Of a stretch of 64,000 nucleotides of DNA, positions 51,806 to 61,331 are shown piece by piece. Source of the DNA: JAISGQ01 sp045604965 (lineage in GTDB: Bacteria > Bacillota > Clostridia > Oscillospirales > Acutalibacteraceae); contig JAZUPB010000023.1 in assembly GCA_045604965.1 (NCBI GenBank), positions 138,526-202,525 on the forward strand, in the 5' to 3' direction. The notes below the pieces were generated by a model. That model was not told the DNA's origin. It saw only the letters and a list, made by a program, of their open reading frames with translations, and searched no databases. Every line of letters starts with the position of its first letter. The first letter of the stretch is position 1. A program made the position numbers and the translations under genes.

Positions 51806-53032
51806 TTAGTTGTCCTGAGCAAGCTTGAGAAGGGCGCTGCTGTCGAGATCGACGCCCACTGCATCACAAAGCTCCTGAACCTTGTCGGTTTTTTCCCAGG
51901 GGAGGGAAGCATCTGTTCTGCCGAAATGACCGTAAGCAGCGGTCTGACGGTAGATGGGGGAACGAAGACCGAGAGTGTCAATGATAGCAGCAGGACGCAG
52001 ATCGAAGACCTTGCTTACTGCCTCTGCCAGTTCATCGTCAGCCACTGCGCCTGTCTCAAATGTGTCAATAAGAACAGATATGGGCTTGGCCATACCGATA
52101 GCATAGGAAAGCTGAATTTCACACTTCCAGGCAAGACCTGCAGCTACAATGTTCTTTGCGATATAGCGAGCCATATAAGCTGCGCTGCGGTCAACCTTTG
52201 TGGGGTCCTTGCCGGAGAATGCACCGCCGCCGTGCTTGGCGTATCCGCCGTAGGTATCAACGATGATCTTTCTGCCGGTAAGTCCGCTGTCACCGTGAGG
52301 TCCGCCGATAACAAAGCGGCCTGTGGGATTGATGTGGATCTTCATATTTACTGTGATAAGCTCCTTGGGAATAACAGGGAGTATCACGTGCTTTGCAAGG
52401 TCCTTGCGTATCTGATCGAGAGTAACATTCTCATTGTGCTGAGTGGAGATAACAACGGTGTCAACACAGATGGGAGAACCGTCATCATCGTACTCAACGG
52501 TAACCTGAGTTTTTCCGTCAGGTCTGAGATAAGGAAGAGTACCGTTTTTACGTACCTCGGTGAGCTTGAGAGCAAGCTTGTGAGCAAGCGCAATGGGAAG
52601 AGGCATAAGCTCCTCGGTCTCATTGCAGGCGAAGCCGAACATCATTCCCTGATCGCCTGCGCCGATCTGATCGTATTTGTCCGAGCTGCCTTCCTTGATC
52701 TCGCTGGCGTTATCAACGCCCAGTGCGATATCAGCAGACTGAGTGTGAAGATTGTTGGAAACAGCACAGGTATCAGCATTGAATCCGATATCATCGCTGG
52801 TGTATCCGATCTCACGGATGGTGCGGCGTGCAATTTCTTCAGCGTTGTATTCGCAATTTGCGGAAATCTCGCCTGCCATAAAAAGCTTGTCGGTGGTTAC
52901 CATACACTCGCAGGCAACGCGCGCGTTAGGGTCTTTGCTGAGAATTTCATCGAGAACCGCATCAGAAATGCAGTCGCAAACTTTATCGGGATGTCCTTCG
53001 GTTACAGATTCCGATGTAAAAAATCTTGACAT
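51806..53032 (-). CDS. metK: S-adenosylmethionine synthetase MetK
   Basis: It makes S-adenosylmethionine from methionine and ATP. The 408-aa protein opens with FFTSESVTEGHPDKVCDCISDA and has the GAGDQGMMFG loop (about residues 126-135) and the GGGAFSGKDPTKVDRSAAY phosphate loop. GGAGG precedes the ATG. Expression is controlled by the SAM-I riboswitch upstream, closing a feedback loop. Confidence 0.97.
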   Translation of the reverse strand: MSRFFTSESVTEGHPDKVCDCISDAVLDEILSKDPNARVACECMVTTDKLFMAGEISANCEYNAEEIARRTIREIGYTSDDIGFNADTCAVSNNLHTQSADIALGVDNASEIKEGSSDKYDQIGAGDQGMMFGFACNETEELMPLPIALAHKLALKLTEVRKNGTLPYLRPDGKTQVTVEYDDDGSPICVDTVVISTQHNENVTLDQIRKDLAKHVILPVIPKELITVNMKIHINPTGRFVIGGPHGDSGLTGRKIIVDTYGGYAKHGGGAFSGKDPTKVDRSAAYMARYIAKNIVAAGLAWKCEIQLSYAIGMAKPISVLIDTFETGAVADDELAEAVSKVFDLRPAAIIDTLGLRSPIYRQTAAYGHFGRTDASLPWEKTDKVQELCDAVGVDLDSSALLKLAQDN

Positions 53033-53059
53033 AATTTATCCTCCATAAGAAATAAAAAA

Positions 53060-53190
53060 GTTCAGTCCGCAAGGTCGGGCTGAACGCATACTGCTCATCT
53101 TCCGGCACTTGCCGCAGGATTTGGCACCTTACATAGGCAGGTTGCCGGACATCATAGGGCCTGTTCCCTCCGTCGCTCTTGATAAGTTTT
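53060..53190 (-). promoter_or_regulatory. SAM-I riboswitch with terminator
   Basis: The minus-strand leader matches the S-box consensus: CTTATCAAGAG (53176-53186), GGAGGGA, GGCCC-x-x-T-G-A, CCGGCAACC, GGTGCCAAATCC and terminal GATGAG (53094-53099). A terminator follows: GTTCAGCCCG pairs with CGGACTGAAC (53060-53085), then TTTTTT. SAM binding should stop metK transcription. Confidence 0.95.
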
Positions 53191-53209
53191 TATCGAATTG
53201 TCGAAGGAT

Positions 53210-53238
53210 ATTATAACCTAATTATGATAAACTGTCAA
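53210..53238 (-). promoter_or_regulatory. SigA promoter of metK
   Basis: On the minus strand TTGACA (53233-53238), a 17-base spacer and TATAAT (53210-53215); full consensus. Confidence 0.9.
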
Positions 53239-53434
53239 CAGTTTTATGGCTTGAGGCAGATTGTGCTTGACTTTTTTCAGCTTAAGGTGTTATTCTTAGT
53301 CGAAAAAATAAATAAAAACATAACGACACAAGTAGTGTGAAAGCACGTAAATCTGATTACGGTAATATGTTGTAATTGTGGTTTGCATGCAGGTCTCTGC
53401 TTGTGTTTTTTATGTTGAAAAGGAGAAAAATAAT

Positions 53435-54058
53435 ATGCCAAACAGCAGATTTCAGAAAATGCTATATGCATTTTTGACCGTACTTGTTACAGTTCACGCC
53501 TATGTGTTTTACAGCCTCTACGTGGTGGAAGGAGACTATTTCCGATCCATAGAAGGTGCATCGAATGTTCTGGAGGGAATTCGTCTCAACGGCGGTGTTA
53601 TGATGTTTGGAGGGCTGGTGCCGATTTGGGCTGTGGTGCTTATTGAATTTGCCTGTGCATTCACGCTGGAGTGCGTTATGGGAAGCCCCTGTTCCTTTAA
53701 GCTTGCCTGCAAGGTTTTTGATCCTAAAACCACGCATCCGGTGCTTTTTGAAACAGCACTTATTTGTGCTACGGTGGGTCTTATGTGCCCTGCGATGAGT
53801 TTCCTTGCTGCATTTATGTACTATCCATATTATCAAGGCTTCGATTTGTTTACGCTCATTGCAAACTGGCTGAAGCTCATATGCGTTAACTTCCCGTTCG
53901 CATTTTTTTCTCAGCTGTTTTTTATACAGCCGTTTATCAGAACTGCATTTAAGTTCATAATGAAGACTGCGCCCAAGATTGAAAATGGTTCACTTCTCTT
54001 AGAACGGCAAAAAACTGAATATAAAACAAAAAGCGACAAAAGTTGTCATTTTCCTTGA
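53435..54058 (+). CDS. DUF2798-like multi-pass membrane protein
   Basis: The protein is 207 aa from the ATG at 53435 with AAGGAG upstream. Four hydrophobic segments lie at about 8-30, 55-78, 105-132 and 140-170. The paired-segment pattern resembles DUF2798, a family of small membrane proteins of unknown function. Its end runs to within about 60 bases of the next membrane protein gene, so the two may be co-transcribed. Confidence 0.72.
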   Translation: MPNSRFQKMLYAFLTVLVTVHAYVFYSLYVVEGDYFRSIEGASNVLEGIRLNGGVMMFGGLVPIWAVVLIEFACAFTLECVMGSPCSFKLACKVFDPKTTHPVLFETALICATVGLMCPAMSFLAAFMYYPYYQGFDLFTLIANWLKLICVNFPFAFFSQLFFIQPFIRTAFKFIMKTAPKIENGSLLLERQKTEYKTKSDKSCHFP

Positions 54059-54115
54059 CATAACACAATTTCGAATTTATCATTAATATACAAAACAAGA
54101 AAGAAGGAAGAAAAA

Positions 54116-54643
54116 ATGACAGCAATTACAATTATAGCATCGCTCCTGGCAATTGGAGCTACCGTATGCGCATTTATTTTTGTTGTTCCCGTAAAGGACA
54201 GAAAAGCAAAAATTATGCAGATACTGCACGATCTTGTTAATTTCAAGACACTTATAATCGAGAAGGTTCTTCAGGCAACCTACATTCTTTCCACAGCATT
54301 CTGCATCACATACGGCTTCTTTATGCTCTTCTATGTTGAATCCTACGGAAGATACTACAGTCACTGGTACGGTCTTGAAGGTCTCCTTACAATGATCCTC
54401 GGACCTATTGCAGTACGTATTGCTTACGAGATTCTTCTTCTTGCAATCATCGCAGTAAAGAATATTATCCAGATCAACGGCAAGCTCAAGAACCAGAATG
54501 AGGGTGAAGTTGCAGATGCATTTGCAATGCCCAAGTTCGAAAAAACTCCCAAGGCAGCAGTTGCTCCTCAGCCTGGAAATAACTTCTGCTCAAACTGCGG
54601 AAGCAAACTTGATGAAAACGGAAACTGCCCCAACTGCAAGTAA
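54116..54643 (+). CDS. DUF4282-like membrane protein with C-terminal zinc ribbon
   Basis: The protein is 175 aa. One N-terminal membrane segment (about 2-24) is followed by a DUF4282-like pair of segments (about 48-72 and 85-118). A linker precedes a C-terminal zinc-ribbon with FCSNCGSKLDENGNCPNC, the double C-x-x-C knuckle of zinc_ribbon_2. GAAGGAAG precedes the ATG. The function is unknown. Confidence 0.8.
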   Translation: MTAITIIASLLAIGATVCAFIFVVPVKDRKAKIMQILHDLVNFKTLIIEKVLQATYILSTAFCITYGFFMLFYVESYGRYYSHWYGLEGLLTMILGPIAVRIAYEILLLAIIAVKNIIQINGKLKNQNEGEVADAFAMPKFEKTPKAAVAPQPGNNFCSNCGSKLDENGNCPNCK

Positions 54644-54659
54644 TAACAAAAAATGACAA

Positions 54660-54690
54660 AAACTCCCATCGCAAACTGCGGTGGGAGTTT
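54660..54690 (+). terminator. intrinsic terminator
   Basis: AAACTCCCATCGC/GCGGTGGGAGTTT with 5-base loop and then ATTTTGTT; one wobble pair. Confidence 0.8.
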
Positions 54691-54788
54691 ATTTTGTTAC
54701 CGTTTTTTAATGGCATTTTACAATGTTATGTAATATAATATTAGAGGTATGAGTTTGATATAAGTTTAATGAAACAGAGAGTGAACAA

Positions 54789-55844
54789 ATGAAAAACAAA
54801 AAGCTGAATGTCCCGCGTGTGAAAAAGGTAATGATCATTGCAGATCTGTTTGCATTTTTGGTGGCGATCGTAATGATATCTGCGTGCCATATGGAGGCAC
54901 CGTCTATGGTTACGATTACGGAGCCGGAATTTGAGAGAACGGACAGGCTCGTTTATAAGGATGATATTCTTGAGGCAAAAATACTCAATGCAGAGAATTG
55001 TTCCGTGGTGTGGGAGTCAAAGGACGAAAGCGTTGCAGAAATTCTTTCGGACGGTAAGATAAAAGGTGCCGGACTTGGAAAAACAGAAGTCACGGCTCTT
55101 GTGATAAACCAGGAGACTGCAGAGAGAAAGATGCTGACAATGACAGTGGAGGTTTTTCGTAAGGAAGTGCCTTCAGACAGCGATCTGCCATACTGGTACG
55201 AGGATGAAATATTTTTGATAAACAATGACAATCCGGTGTCATCTGATTTTGAACCGAAGCTTGTAAATGTGAGAAAGAGCATACCCACAGCACATAAGGA
55301 GACAAAACTAACACCGGACTGTGAAGAGGCGCTTGCAGAGATGTACAGCGACTATCTTGATCAGAATCTCGGGACGCTCAGGCTTATAAGCACATATCGC
55401 AGCTATGCAAAGCAGGAGCAGCTTTTGAAAAATGCCATAAAACAGAGAATGGCAGATTACGGAATGACGGAAGAGCAGGCGAGAGCTCATGCTCTGAAAA
55501 CGAGAACGCTTCCGGGTTGTTCCGAGCACCACAGCGGTCTTGCAATAGATTTTTCCACAGTATATACCACACAGAATAAATTCCATCAGACAAAGCAGGG
55601 AAAATGGCTGACAGAAAATGCCCACAAATACGGTTTTGTGCTCAGATATCCAAAGGATAAGGTTGACATAACACAAATTAATTACGAGCCCTGGCACTTC
55701 CGTTTCATTGAGGCAGATCATTCATTGGAGCACGCCAAATATATTTATGAGCATGGAATTTGTCTCGAAGAATATGTGGAGCTTCAAAAAAAGGCAAAGG
55801 AAGCTGCCGAAAAATATGCGAAAGAGCATCCGCTGGAGGCATAA
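54789..55844 (+). CDS. VanY-type D-alanyl-D-alanine carboxypeptidase with Ig-like domain
   Basis: The 351-aa protein is anchored by an N-terminal segment (about 18-36). Residues about 40-120 look like a Big_2-type Ig domain (VVWESKDESVAEILSDGKIKG). Residues about 150-330 are a peptidase M15 domain with the zinc/catalytic motifs S-E-H-H-S-G-L-A-I-D-F and INYEPWHFRFIE. VanY-type enzymes remove the terminal D-Ala from peptidoglycan stem peptides. No vanA/vanX genes are nearby, so this is housekeeping wall trimming rather than a resistance cluster. Confidence 0.9.
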   Translation: MKNKKLNVPRVKKVMIIADLFAFLVAIVMISACHMEAPSMVTITEPEFERTDRLVYKDDILEAKILNAENCSVVWESKDESVAEILSDGKIKGAGLGKTEVTALVINQETAERKMLTMTVEVFRKEVPSDSDLPYWYEDEIFLINNDNPVSSDFEPKLVNVRKSIPTAHKETKLTPDCEEALAEMYSDYLDQNLGTLRLISTYRSYAKQEQLLKNAIKQRMADYGMTEEQARAHALKTRTLPGCSEHHSGLAIDFSTVYTTQNKFHQTKQGKWLTENAHKYGFVLRYPKDKVDITQINYEPWHFRFIEADHSLEHAKYIYEHGICLEEYVELQKKAKEAAEKYAKEHPLEA

Positions 55845-55852
55845 CAATAATA

Positions 55853-55882
55853 AAAAGCCGCTCTGGCAAAGGAGCGGCTTTT
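55853..55882 (+). terminator. intrinsic terminator
   Basis: AAAAGCCGCTC/GAGCGGCTTTT, 11-bp stem after the VanY gene; the next ribosome site lies 13 bases further on, so a separate promoter for the next gene is not obvious. Confidence 0.75.
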
Positions 55883-55907
55883 GAATAAGATGAAAGGAGG
55901 GGACGGC

Positions 55908-57350
55908 GTGAAGTTTCTGAAAGGCGTACTTATAGCCCTGTGCCTTGTAATTTTTGTGCTGATACTGATGCTTATAGACAAGTTCGGGAAAATAGAGACT
56001 GCGCCGAAAGAAAAGACAGAAGAGCCTGTGATAAATGTTATCGAAGAAGTTGAGACTCCCGTTTTTTCTGAAAGCGATGATAATCGTGAAGAAATCCCTT
56101 CCGAAACATCGGGTATGACTCCGGAAGAGCTGAGAGTGTATTCAGAAGGAATGTTGGACTTACTGGCATATTCCGCAGGTGATGAGGGTACGATGGGTAA
56201 AGCTGAAAACCTTCTGACAGAGCTTGAACGAAACAACGAGGAGGATTTATACAAATTGTTATCCGCAGTGCTGGCATTCGGAAAAGGTGAGGGCGATTCC
56301 GAAAAGCTTGCCGAAGTGTACAAAACTGCAAACAAAAAAACGGTAAAACAGGCGGCAGTATCCTGCTGGGCTGCATCGCAGAACACAGAAGAAACGGCAG
56401 TGTTTTCTTTTGTTGGAGACTGTACCTTTGCGCGATTCAATGAGCAGAAACGCCCCGGCGGATTTCCTGCGCTTTATGATAAATCGGGCAGTGTAACCTA
56501 TCCCTTTGACAATGTAAGAGGAGTGTTTGCTGCAGATGATATATCGGCAGTGAATTTTGAAGGGGTTCTTACAGATTCCGCCAAACACGAAGAAAAACAG
56601 TATTATTTCCGAGGTGACGCAGATTACGCAAAGATTCTTTCTTTTTCTTCCGTAGAGGCTGCAAATCTTGCCAATAATCACACCCTAGATTATTTTGAGA
56701 CGGGCTTTGAGGACACAGTCAAAGCTCTTGAGGACCAAAAAATTGGTCTTTTCTGGGCAAGCGAGCCCTATGTGAGAAGTCTGCGCACTGACAGCGGAAC
56801 GGTGTCAGTGGTAATGCTTTCTACCAGCAGTATTGATATAAAAAACCACGCAAAATTCGCAGCGCTGAAAAAGCAGATCGAGCGTTACGACTCGCCGGGA
56901 ACGATAGTGATAGTAAATCTCCATTGGGGCACGGAGCGAGCGGTAAAACCGTCTCAGTGGCAGGTGGAAACGGCGTATGAGCTGGTTGATGCAGGTGCAG
57001 ACCTCATAGTCGGTCATCATCCCCACGTACTTCAGGGAATAGAAAAATATAAGGGTGTTTACATAGCTTACAGTCTGGGGAACTTCGCCTTCGGGGGGAA
57101 TTCGATGGCAAACAGACCCGAGACTATGATACTGCGCGCCGTGTTTGACATTGATTCGGGCGAAGTCGGAAAATGCAGGATCAGTGCGGTGCCTTGTCTG
57201 AGCACATCCAGCGGAACAGCAGTTAACGATTATAAGCCTTCGCTTTGTTTTGGCAAAAAGGGACAGGACGTAATAGACCTGATACTCAGCCGAAGTGCAA
57301 TGCTTGAAAACGGCATAACGGAGCTTGAGTGGCACGGAATAGACGATTGA
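55908..57350 (+). CDS. CapA-family (poly-gamma-glutamate synthesis type) metallophosphatase-like protein
   Basis: The protein is 480 aa from the GTG at 55908, with AAAGGAGGGG upstream. An N-terminal membrane anchor (about 4-25) and a long acidic/helical linker (about 30-165) precede the CapA domain: GDCTFARF (about 176-183), NFEGVLTD, NLANNHTLD, NLHWGTE, VGHHPHVLQGIE and SLGNFAFGG. CapA proteins take part in poly-gamma-glutamate or capsule production, but many clostridial members are of unknown function, and no capB/capC is present here. Confidence 0.9.
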   Translation: MKFLKGVLIALCLVIFVLILMLIDKFGKIETAPKEKTEEPVINVIEEVETPVFSESDDNREEIPSETSGMTPEELRVYSEGMLDLLAYSAGDEGTMGKAENLLTELERNNEEDLYKLLSAVLAFGKGEGDSEKLAEVYKTANKKTVKQAAVSCWAASQNTEETAVFSFVGDCTFARFNEQKRPGGFPALYDKSGSVTYPFDNVRGVFAADDISAVNFEGVLTDSAKHEEKQYYFRGDADYAKILSFSSVEAANLANNHTLDYFETGFEDTVKALEDQKIGLFWASEPYVRSLRTDSGTVSVVMLSTSSIDIKNHAKFAALKKQIERYDSPGTIVIVNLHWGTERAVKPSQWQVETAYELVDAGADLIVGHHPHVLQGIEKYKGVYIAYSLGNFAFGGNSMANRPETMILRAVFDIDSGEVGKCRISAVPCLSTSSGTAVNDYKPSLCFGKKGQDVIDLILSRSAMLENGITELEWHGIDD

Positions 57351-57392
57351 CGCTGTCGAAACATTAATTCATATTTATTATGAGGTGATATT

Positions 57393-58025
57393 ATGAAAAG
57401 ATGTTTTGGAATAATTACAGTTATTGCTTTGTTTGTGTCGCTTCTTTCAGGCTGTACATTGCTTAAGGATACGGCGCTCTGTTACGACGAAACTGTACAG
57501 GTCGACGGACTGTGGATAGAGATAAACAGGGTGGGCAATTGCTGTTTTGCAGGTCAGTATGACTGCGCACAAATCAAGGAAGATATGGTTATAACAATAC
57601 CTGACAGCTATGATGGCATCCCTCTGACAAAGCTCGGCGGGTATGTGGGAACAGGTGCGCAAAGCCCGTTTATGGTTAATTTTGATTACTTTGTTAATGA
57701 TAAGAGTGCAATGAATTTTTCTGTTATTTCTGACAGTGATGCCGAGTGCTATGAAAAGTGGCTTGAAGAATGGGTTGATGCAGAGGAAGAGTATACTGTG
57801 GAAGATGTGAAAATTACTCTTAACATCGGAAAAAATATAACCGGACTTGACTATGTTGTTATGAATGATTCTTGTCCTTGTATAAACGAAGACGGCAGTA
57901 TAACCGTTTATCATCCTGTCTTTTATGTGATGTGTTCCGAAGAAAATAAGTATTTTTACTCGAAGGACGGAAAGCTGTATGAACGAAGCACCGACAGACT
58001 TATAACAGATTTTTATTATGAGTAA
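57393..58025 (+). CDS. putative lipoprotein
   Basis: The protein is 210 aa. A lipoprotein signal ends in L-S-G-C at about residues 18-21. The mature domain is cysteine-bearing with several aromatic strands and matches no family I recognise. AGGTG lies before the ATG, 42 bases after the CapA gene, so the two may form an operon. A terminator follows at 58093. Confidence 0.72.
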   Translation: MKRCFGIITVIALFVSLLSGCTLLKDTALCYDETVQVDGLWIEINRVGNCCFAGQYDCAQIKEDMVITIPDSYDGIPLTKLGGYVGTGAQSPFMVNFDYFVNDKSAMNFSVISDSDAECYEKWLEEWVDAEEEYTVEDVKITLNIGKNITGLDYVVMNDSCPCINEDGSITVYHPVFYVMCSEENKYFYSKDGKLYERSTDRLITDFYYE

Positions 58026-58092
58026 AATTATATGAAGCAGAATATGGTTTACAACCTCCTTGTTTTGTATGACGGGTGTTTAAAAGCTTATG

Positions 58093-58120
58093 AACCGACC
58101 GCAGATGCGGTCGGTTTTTT
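58093..58120 (+). terminator. intrinsic terminator
   Basis: AACCGACCGC/GCGGTCGGTT, loop AGAT, then TTTT. Confidence 0.9.
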
Positions 58121-58208
58121 GTTCTCAAAATTAATATTTTATCTACCAAACATAGAAAAATAATGATATAATAAATCAGATATACGAAAAACAAAGGAGG
58201 TACGGCAG

Positions 58209-60446
58209 GTGAGAGACAACAGCGAGAGAGAACTGGAGCTGCTTGAAGGAACAGTGGAAAACGTAACAGTCAGAAAAGAAGACACCTGCTTTACCGTCCT
58301 TGAGCTTTCGTCGAATGGGTATCTTTATACGGTAGTCGGTATTATGCCCGAGGTGTTTGAGGGCGAGCGGCTTATGCTGGCAGGAACCTGGCAGAGCCAC
58401 GCTACTTACGGAGAGCAGTTTCGTGCAGAGACCTGCGAAAGGTATCTGCCTGCAACAGCATCAGCAATACACCGTTATCTTTCATCAGGTGCAGTCAAGG
58501 GAATAGGACCTGTAACAGCATCCAAAATAGTTGAAATGTTTGGCGATGCAACCCTCGACGTAATTGAAAACGAACCTGACAGACTGGCGCAGATAAAGGG
58601 AATAAGCAAAAATAAAGCCCACGATATAAGTACATCCTTTGCGTCCCAGAGAGGTCTGCGTGAGGCTATGATAGAACTTACAAGGCTGGGACTTATGCCT
58701 ACCGAAGCTATAGCCGTGTGGAAAAAATGGGGGGCATCCTCTCTTGATCTTATAAAAGCAACACCGTATCTTCTTTGCTCATCGGATCTTGGGATAGACT
58801 TTCCCCGTGTAGACTATATGGCGCGTCAGATGGACTACCCGCAGACAGATGAGTTCCGAATTCTGGCAGGAGTGAACTATGTGCTTCTGCACAATACATA
58901 TAACGGACATACCTGTCTGCCTTATGACCGCCTTTGTCCTGTGGCTGCAAAGCTTCTTGGCGTTGAACAGGAGCTTGTGGAAGAAAAGATCGAGACAGCG
59001 GTGGAAGAACGGGAACTTGCTTCCGATACCCTTGACGACAGAAGATTTATCTTCCTGCCTGATATGTACGCAGCGGAAATATATTGCGCATCACACCTTA
59101 TGCATCTTTCGAAATATCCGCCTCCTCCGATACGCGGATACCAGCAGCAGGTGGCGCTGTGCGAAGCGCTTTCGGGCATAACCTATAACGACCAGCAGAA
59201 AGCGGCAATAGATGCAGCAATGGAACGCGGTGCCCTTGTTCTTACAGGCGGCCCGGGAACGGGCAAGACCACAGTACTCAATGCCATAATCGAGACATTG
59301 GAAGCATCTGGGCAGATAGTGTCCATAGCTGCGCCTACAGGCAGAGCGGCAAAGAGGATAACCGAAATTACAGGCAGAGAAGCAAAGACCATACACAGAC
59401 TGCTTGAGGTGGAGTGGAGCGAAAATGACCGCCCCGTATTCAAGCGCAACGAGAAAAATCACCTCGACTGTGATGCACTTGTAATTGATGAAGTGTCTAT
59501 GCTGGATGTCCAGCTTTTTGAAAGTCTGCTGAGAGCGCTGAATATAAAATGCCGCCTTATTCTTGTGGGCGACAGTGATCAGCTTCCAAGTGTCGGTGCA
59601 GGCAGTGTAATGGCAGATCTTATCGATTCGGGATGTCTGCCGGTTTCACAGCTGACAGAGGTTTTTCGTCAGGCGCAGGAGAGCGCGATTGTCCGCTCGG
59701 CACATAAAATAGTTCACGGTGAGATGCCGGAACTTGGCTTGAAGGACAGCGACTTCTTCTTTATCGAATCGGGCAATGAAAACGCAGTAAATGCGACAGT
59801 GGTCGATCTCTGTTATCGCAGACTGCCTTCGGCATACGGTTTTGACCCGTTAAAGGATATACAGGTTCTGTGTCCCGGCAAAAAAGGCGTCTGTGGAGTG
59901 TATGAACTCAACAGATGCCTCCACGAACGGTTCAATCCGAAGCACGAAAAACGCCGTGAAATAAAGATAAATTCCATCACCTACCGCGAAGGCGACAAGG
60001 TGATGCAGATAAAGAATAACTATGATGTGGAATGGTACCGTGCTGATGCCAGCGAAGGCAAAGGCGTATTCAACGGAGATGTGGGAATGATAGAGGAAAT
60101 AAACCGCGCCGACGAATATATCCGCATCCGATTTGACGACAGAATCGCAACTTACAATCTGGAAATGGCGCAGGACATAGAGCACGCCTATGCAATGACT
60201 GTCCACAAAAGTCAGGGCAGTGAGTTTGAGGCAGTGATACTGCCTGTTATGCCCGGACCGAAGCAGCTTTATTACAGAAATCTTCTTTATACAGCAGTAA
60301 CCAGAGCGAAGAAGATACTCATTCTTGTGGGCGAGCGGTACGTCATAGAGCAAATGGTAAAAAGTGTGCGTGAAAGCGGCAGATTTACAGCTCTGCGTGT
60401 GTTCCTCGAAGATAAGAAAATAACGCAGGAATTTGACCTCACATAA
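58209..60446 (+). CDS. recD2: RecD2-type SF1B DNA helicase
   Basis: The 745-aa protein starts at a GTG with AAAGGAGG upstream. An N-terminal OB-like region (about 10-85) and a helix-hairpin-helix pair (GIGPVTASKIVEMFG, IKGISKNKAHDI at about 98-140) are followed by the helicase core: LTGGPGTGKTT (Walker A, about 348-358), IDEVSMLD, VGDSDQLPSVG, EVFRQA, and the C-terminal HKSQGSEFEAVILP and TAVTRAKK. RecD2 is a 5'-3' helicase for DNA damage tolerance in bacteria lacking RecBC. It is directly upstream of comF. Confidence 0.93.
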   Translation: MRDNSERELELLEGTVENVTVRKEDTCFTVLELSSNGYLYTVVGIMPEVFEGERLMLAGTWQSHATYGEQFRAETCERYLPATASAIHRYLSSGAVKGIGPVTASKIVEMFGDATLDVIENEPDRLAQIKGISKNKAHDISTSFASQRGLREAMIELTRLGLMPTEAIAVWKKWGASSLDLIKATPYLLCSSDLGIDFPRVDYMARQMDYPQTDEFRILAGVNYVLLHNTYNGHTCLPYDRLCPVAAKLLGVEQELVEEKIETAVEERELASDTLDDRRFIFLPDMYAAEIYCASHLMHLSKYPPPPIRGYQQQVALCEALSGITYNDQQKAAIDAAMERGALVLTGGPGTGKTTVLNAIIETLEASGQIVSIAAPTGRAAKRITEITGREAKTIHRLLEVEWSENDRPVFKRNEKNHLDCDALVIDEVSMLDVQLFESLLRALNIKCRLILVGDSDQLPSVGAGSVMADLIDSGCLPVSQLTEVFRQAQESAIVRSAHKIVHGEMPELGLKDSDFFFIESGNENAVNATVVDLCYRRLPSAYGFDPLKDIQVLCPGKKGVCGVYELNRCLHERFNPKHEKRREIKINSITYREGDKVMQIKNNYDVEWYRADASEGKGVFNGDVGMIEEINRADEYIRIRFDDRIATYNLEMAQDIEHAYAMTVHKSQGSEFEAVILPVMPGPKQLYYRNLLYTAVTRAKKILILVGERYVIEQMVKSVRESGRFTALRVFLEDKKITQEFDLT

Positions 60447-60459
60447 CGGAGGGGAAAAT

Positions 60460-61200
60460 ATGGGAATATTTGACAATCTGAAAAATGCAGTGATGCAGTC
60501 GGTGCTGCCGAGGAAATGCCCTCTTTGCGGCAAAATAATAGCAGCAAATGAGAGAATATGCGGCAACTGTGCCGACACTCTTGTTACAGTACGTACGCCT
60601 GTGTGCAGAGTGTGCGGAAGAGAGATGTTTCAGTGCATCTGTGAATACGATGATTTCTGGTTTGATCGCTGTGTATCGCCTTTTGTATATACAAGAGCGG
60701 CCAGAACGGGAGTAAAACGCCTGAAATACAAAAACTCAGCAGAGACAGCCGAATTTTTCGGAAGAAGAATGGCGCTCGTTGTTCAGCAGGAATACAAGCA
60801 TATTGATATCGATGTTGTTGCAGGTGTTCCGATGCACGCTTCCGACCTCCGTGAGAGAGGATATAACCACGCTGCGCTCTTAGGCAGATGCGTTGCAAAA
60901 ACTCTTGGACTGAACTATTCGTCAAATCTGCTGGGCAAGCCCCGTGCAACAAAAAAGCAGCACACCCTTAACCGTATAGACAGAAGAACCAACGTAAGCG
61001 GTGCATATAAAGTCAGCAGACCTGAAGCAGTGGAAGGTATGACGGTTCTGCTGTGCGATGATGTTACCACAACAGGGTGTACCCTCAGCGAATGTGCGAA
61101 GGCTCTCAAGGAAGCAGGCGCGAAGAGGGTTCTGTGCGTGACAGCCGCAGCGGTCCACAATTCCTATATGACGGCGGCAAAACAGGCTATGCTTTCGTGA
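60460..61200 (+). CDS. comF: ComF-family phosphoribosyltransferase-like protein
   Basis: The protein is 246 aa from the ATG at 60460 with GGAGGGG upstream, 13 bases after recD2. Two N-terminal Cys pairs (CPLCGK and CGNC, then CRVCG and CIC at about 19-60) form zinc knuckles. The phosphoribosyltransferase domain holds the PRPP loop VLLCDDVTTTGCTL (about 193-206) and VPMHASDLRERGYNHA. ComF assists single-strand DNA handling during competence; here the pairing with recD2 suggests DNA repair. Confidence 0.9.
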   Translation: MGIFDNLKNAVMQSVLPRKCPLCGKIIAANERICGNCADTLVTVRTPVCRVCGREMFQCICEYDDFWFDRCVSPFVYTRAARTGVKRLKYKNSAETAEFFGRRMALVVQQEYKHIDIDVVAGVPMHASDLRERGYNHAALLGRCVAKTLGLNYSSNLLGKPRATKKQHTLNRIDRRTNVSGAYKVSRPEAVEGMTVLLCDDVTTTGCTLSECAKALKEAGAKRVLCVTAAAVHNSYMTAAKQAMLS

Positions 61201-61252
61201 AAAAAGGATAAAAAGAGATTCAGACAAATATATACATTCAGTGGTTTATTCA

Positions 61253-61281
61253 TTGAATTGCGACCATATCTATGATATAAT
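61253..61281 (+). promoter_or_regulatory. SigA promoter of glyA
   Basis: TTGAAT (61253-61258), a 17-base spacer and TATAAT (61276-61281). I see no glycine riboswitch in the 50-base leader. Confidence 0.7.
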
Positions 61282-61331
61282 ACATATAATTTGCAAAAAA
61301 CATATTACCGCAAGAAAGGGACTGGTAAAAA

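Noticed and set aside
51926..53029. 367-aa open frame on the plus strand
   Set aside because: It is antisense to metK, which has clear motifs, a promoter and a riboswitch; no family match in the antisense frame.
54789..55844. Glycopeptide (vancomycin) resistance cluster because of the VanY-like gene
   Set aside because: No vanS/vanR, vanH, ligase or vanX is nearby; M15 carboxypeptidases are common housekeeping wall enzymes in clostridia.
61201..61331. Glycine riboswitch upstream of glyA
   Set aside because: The leader after the likely start site is only about 45 bases, with none of the conserved glycine aptamer segments.
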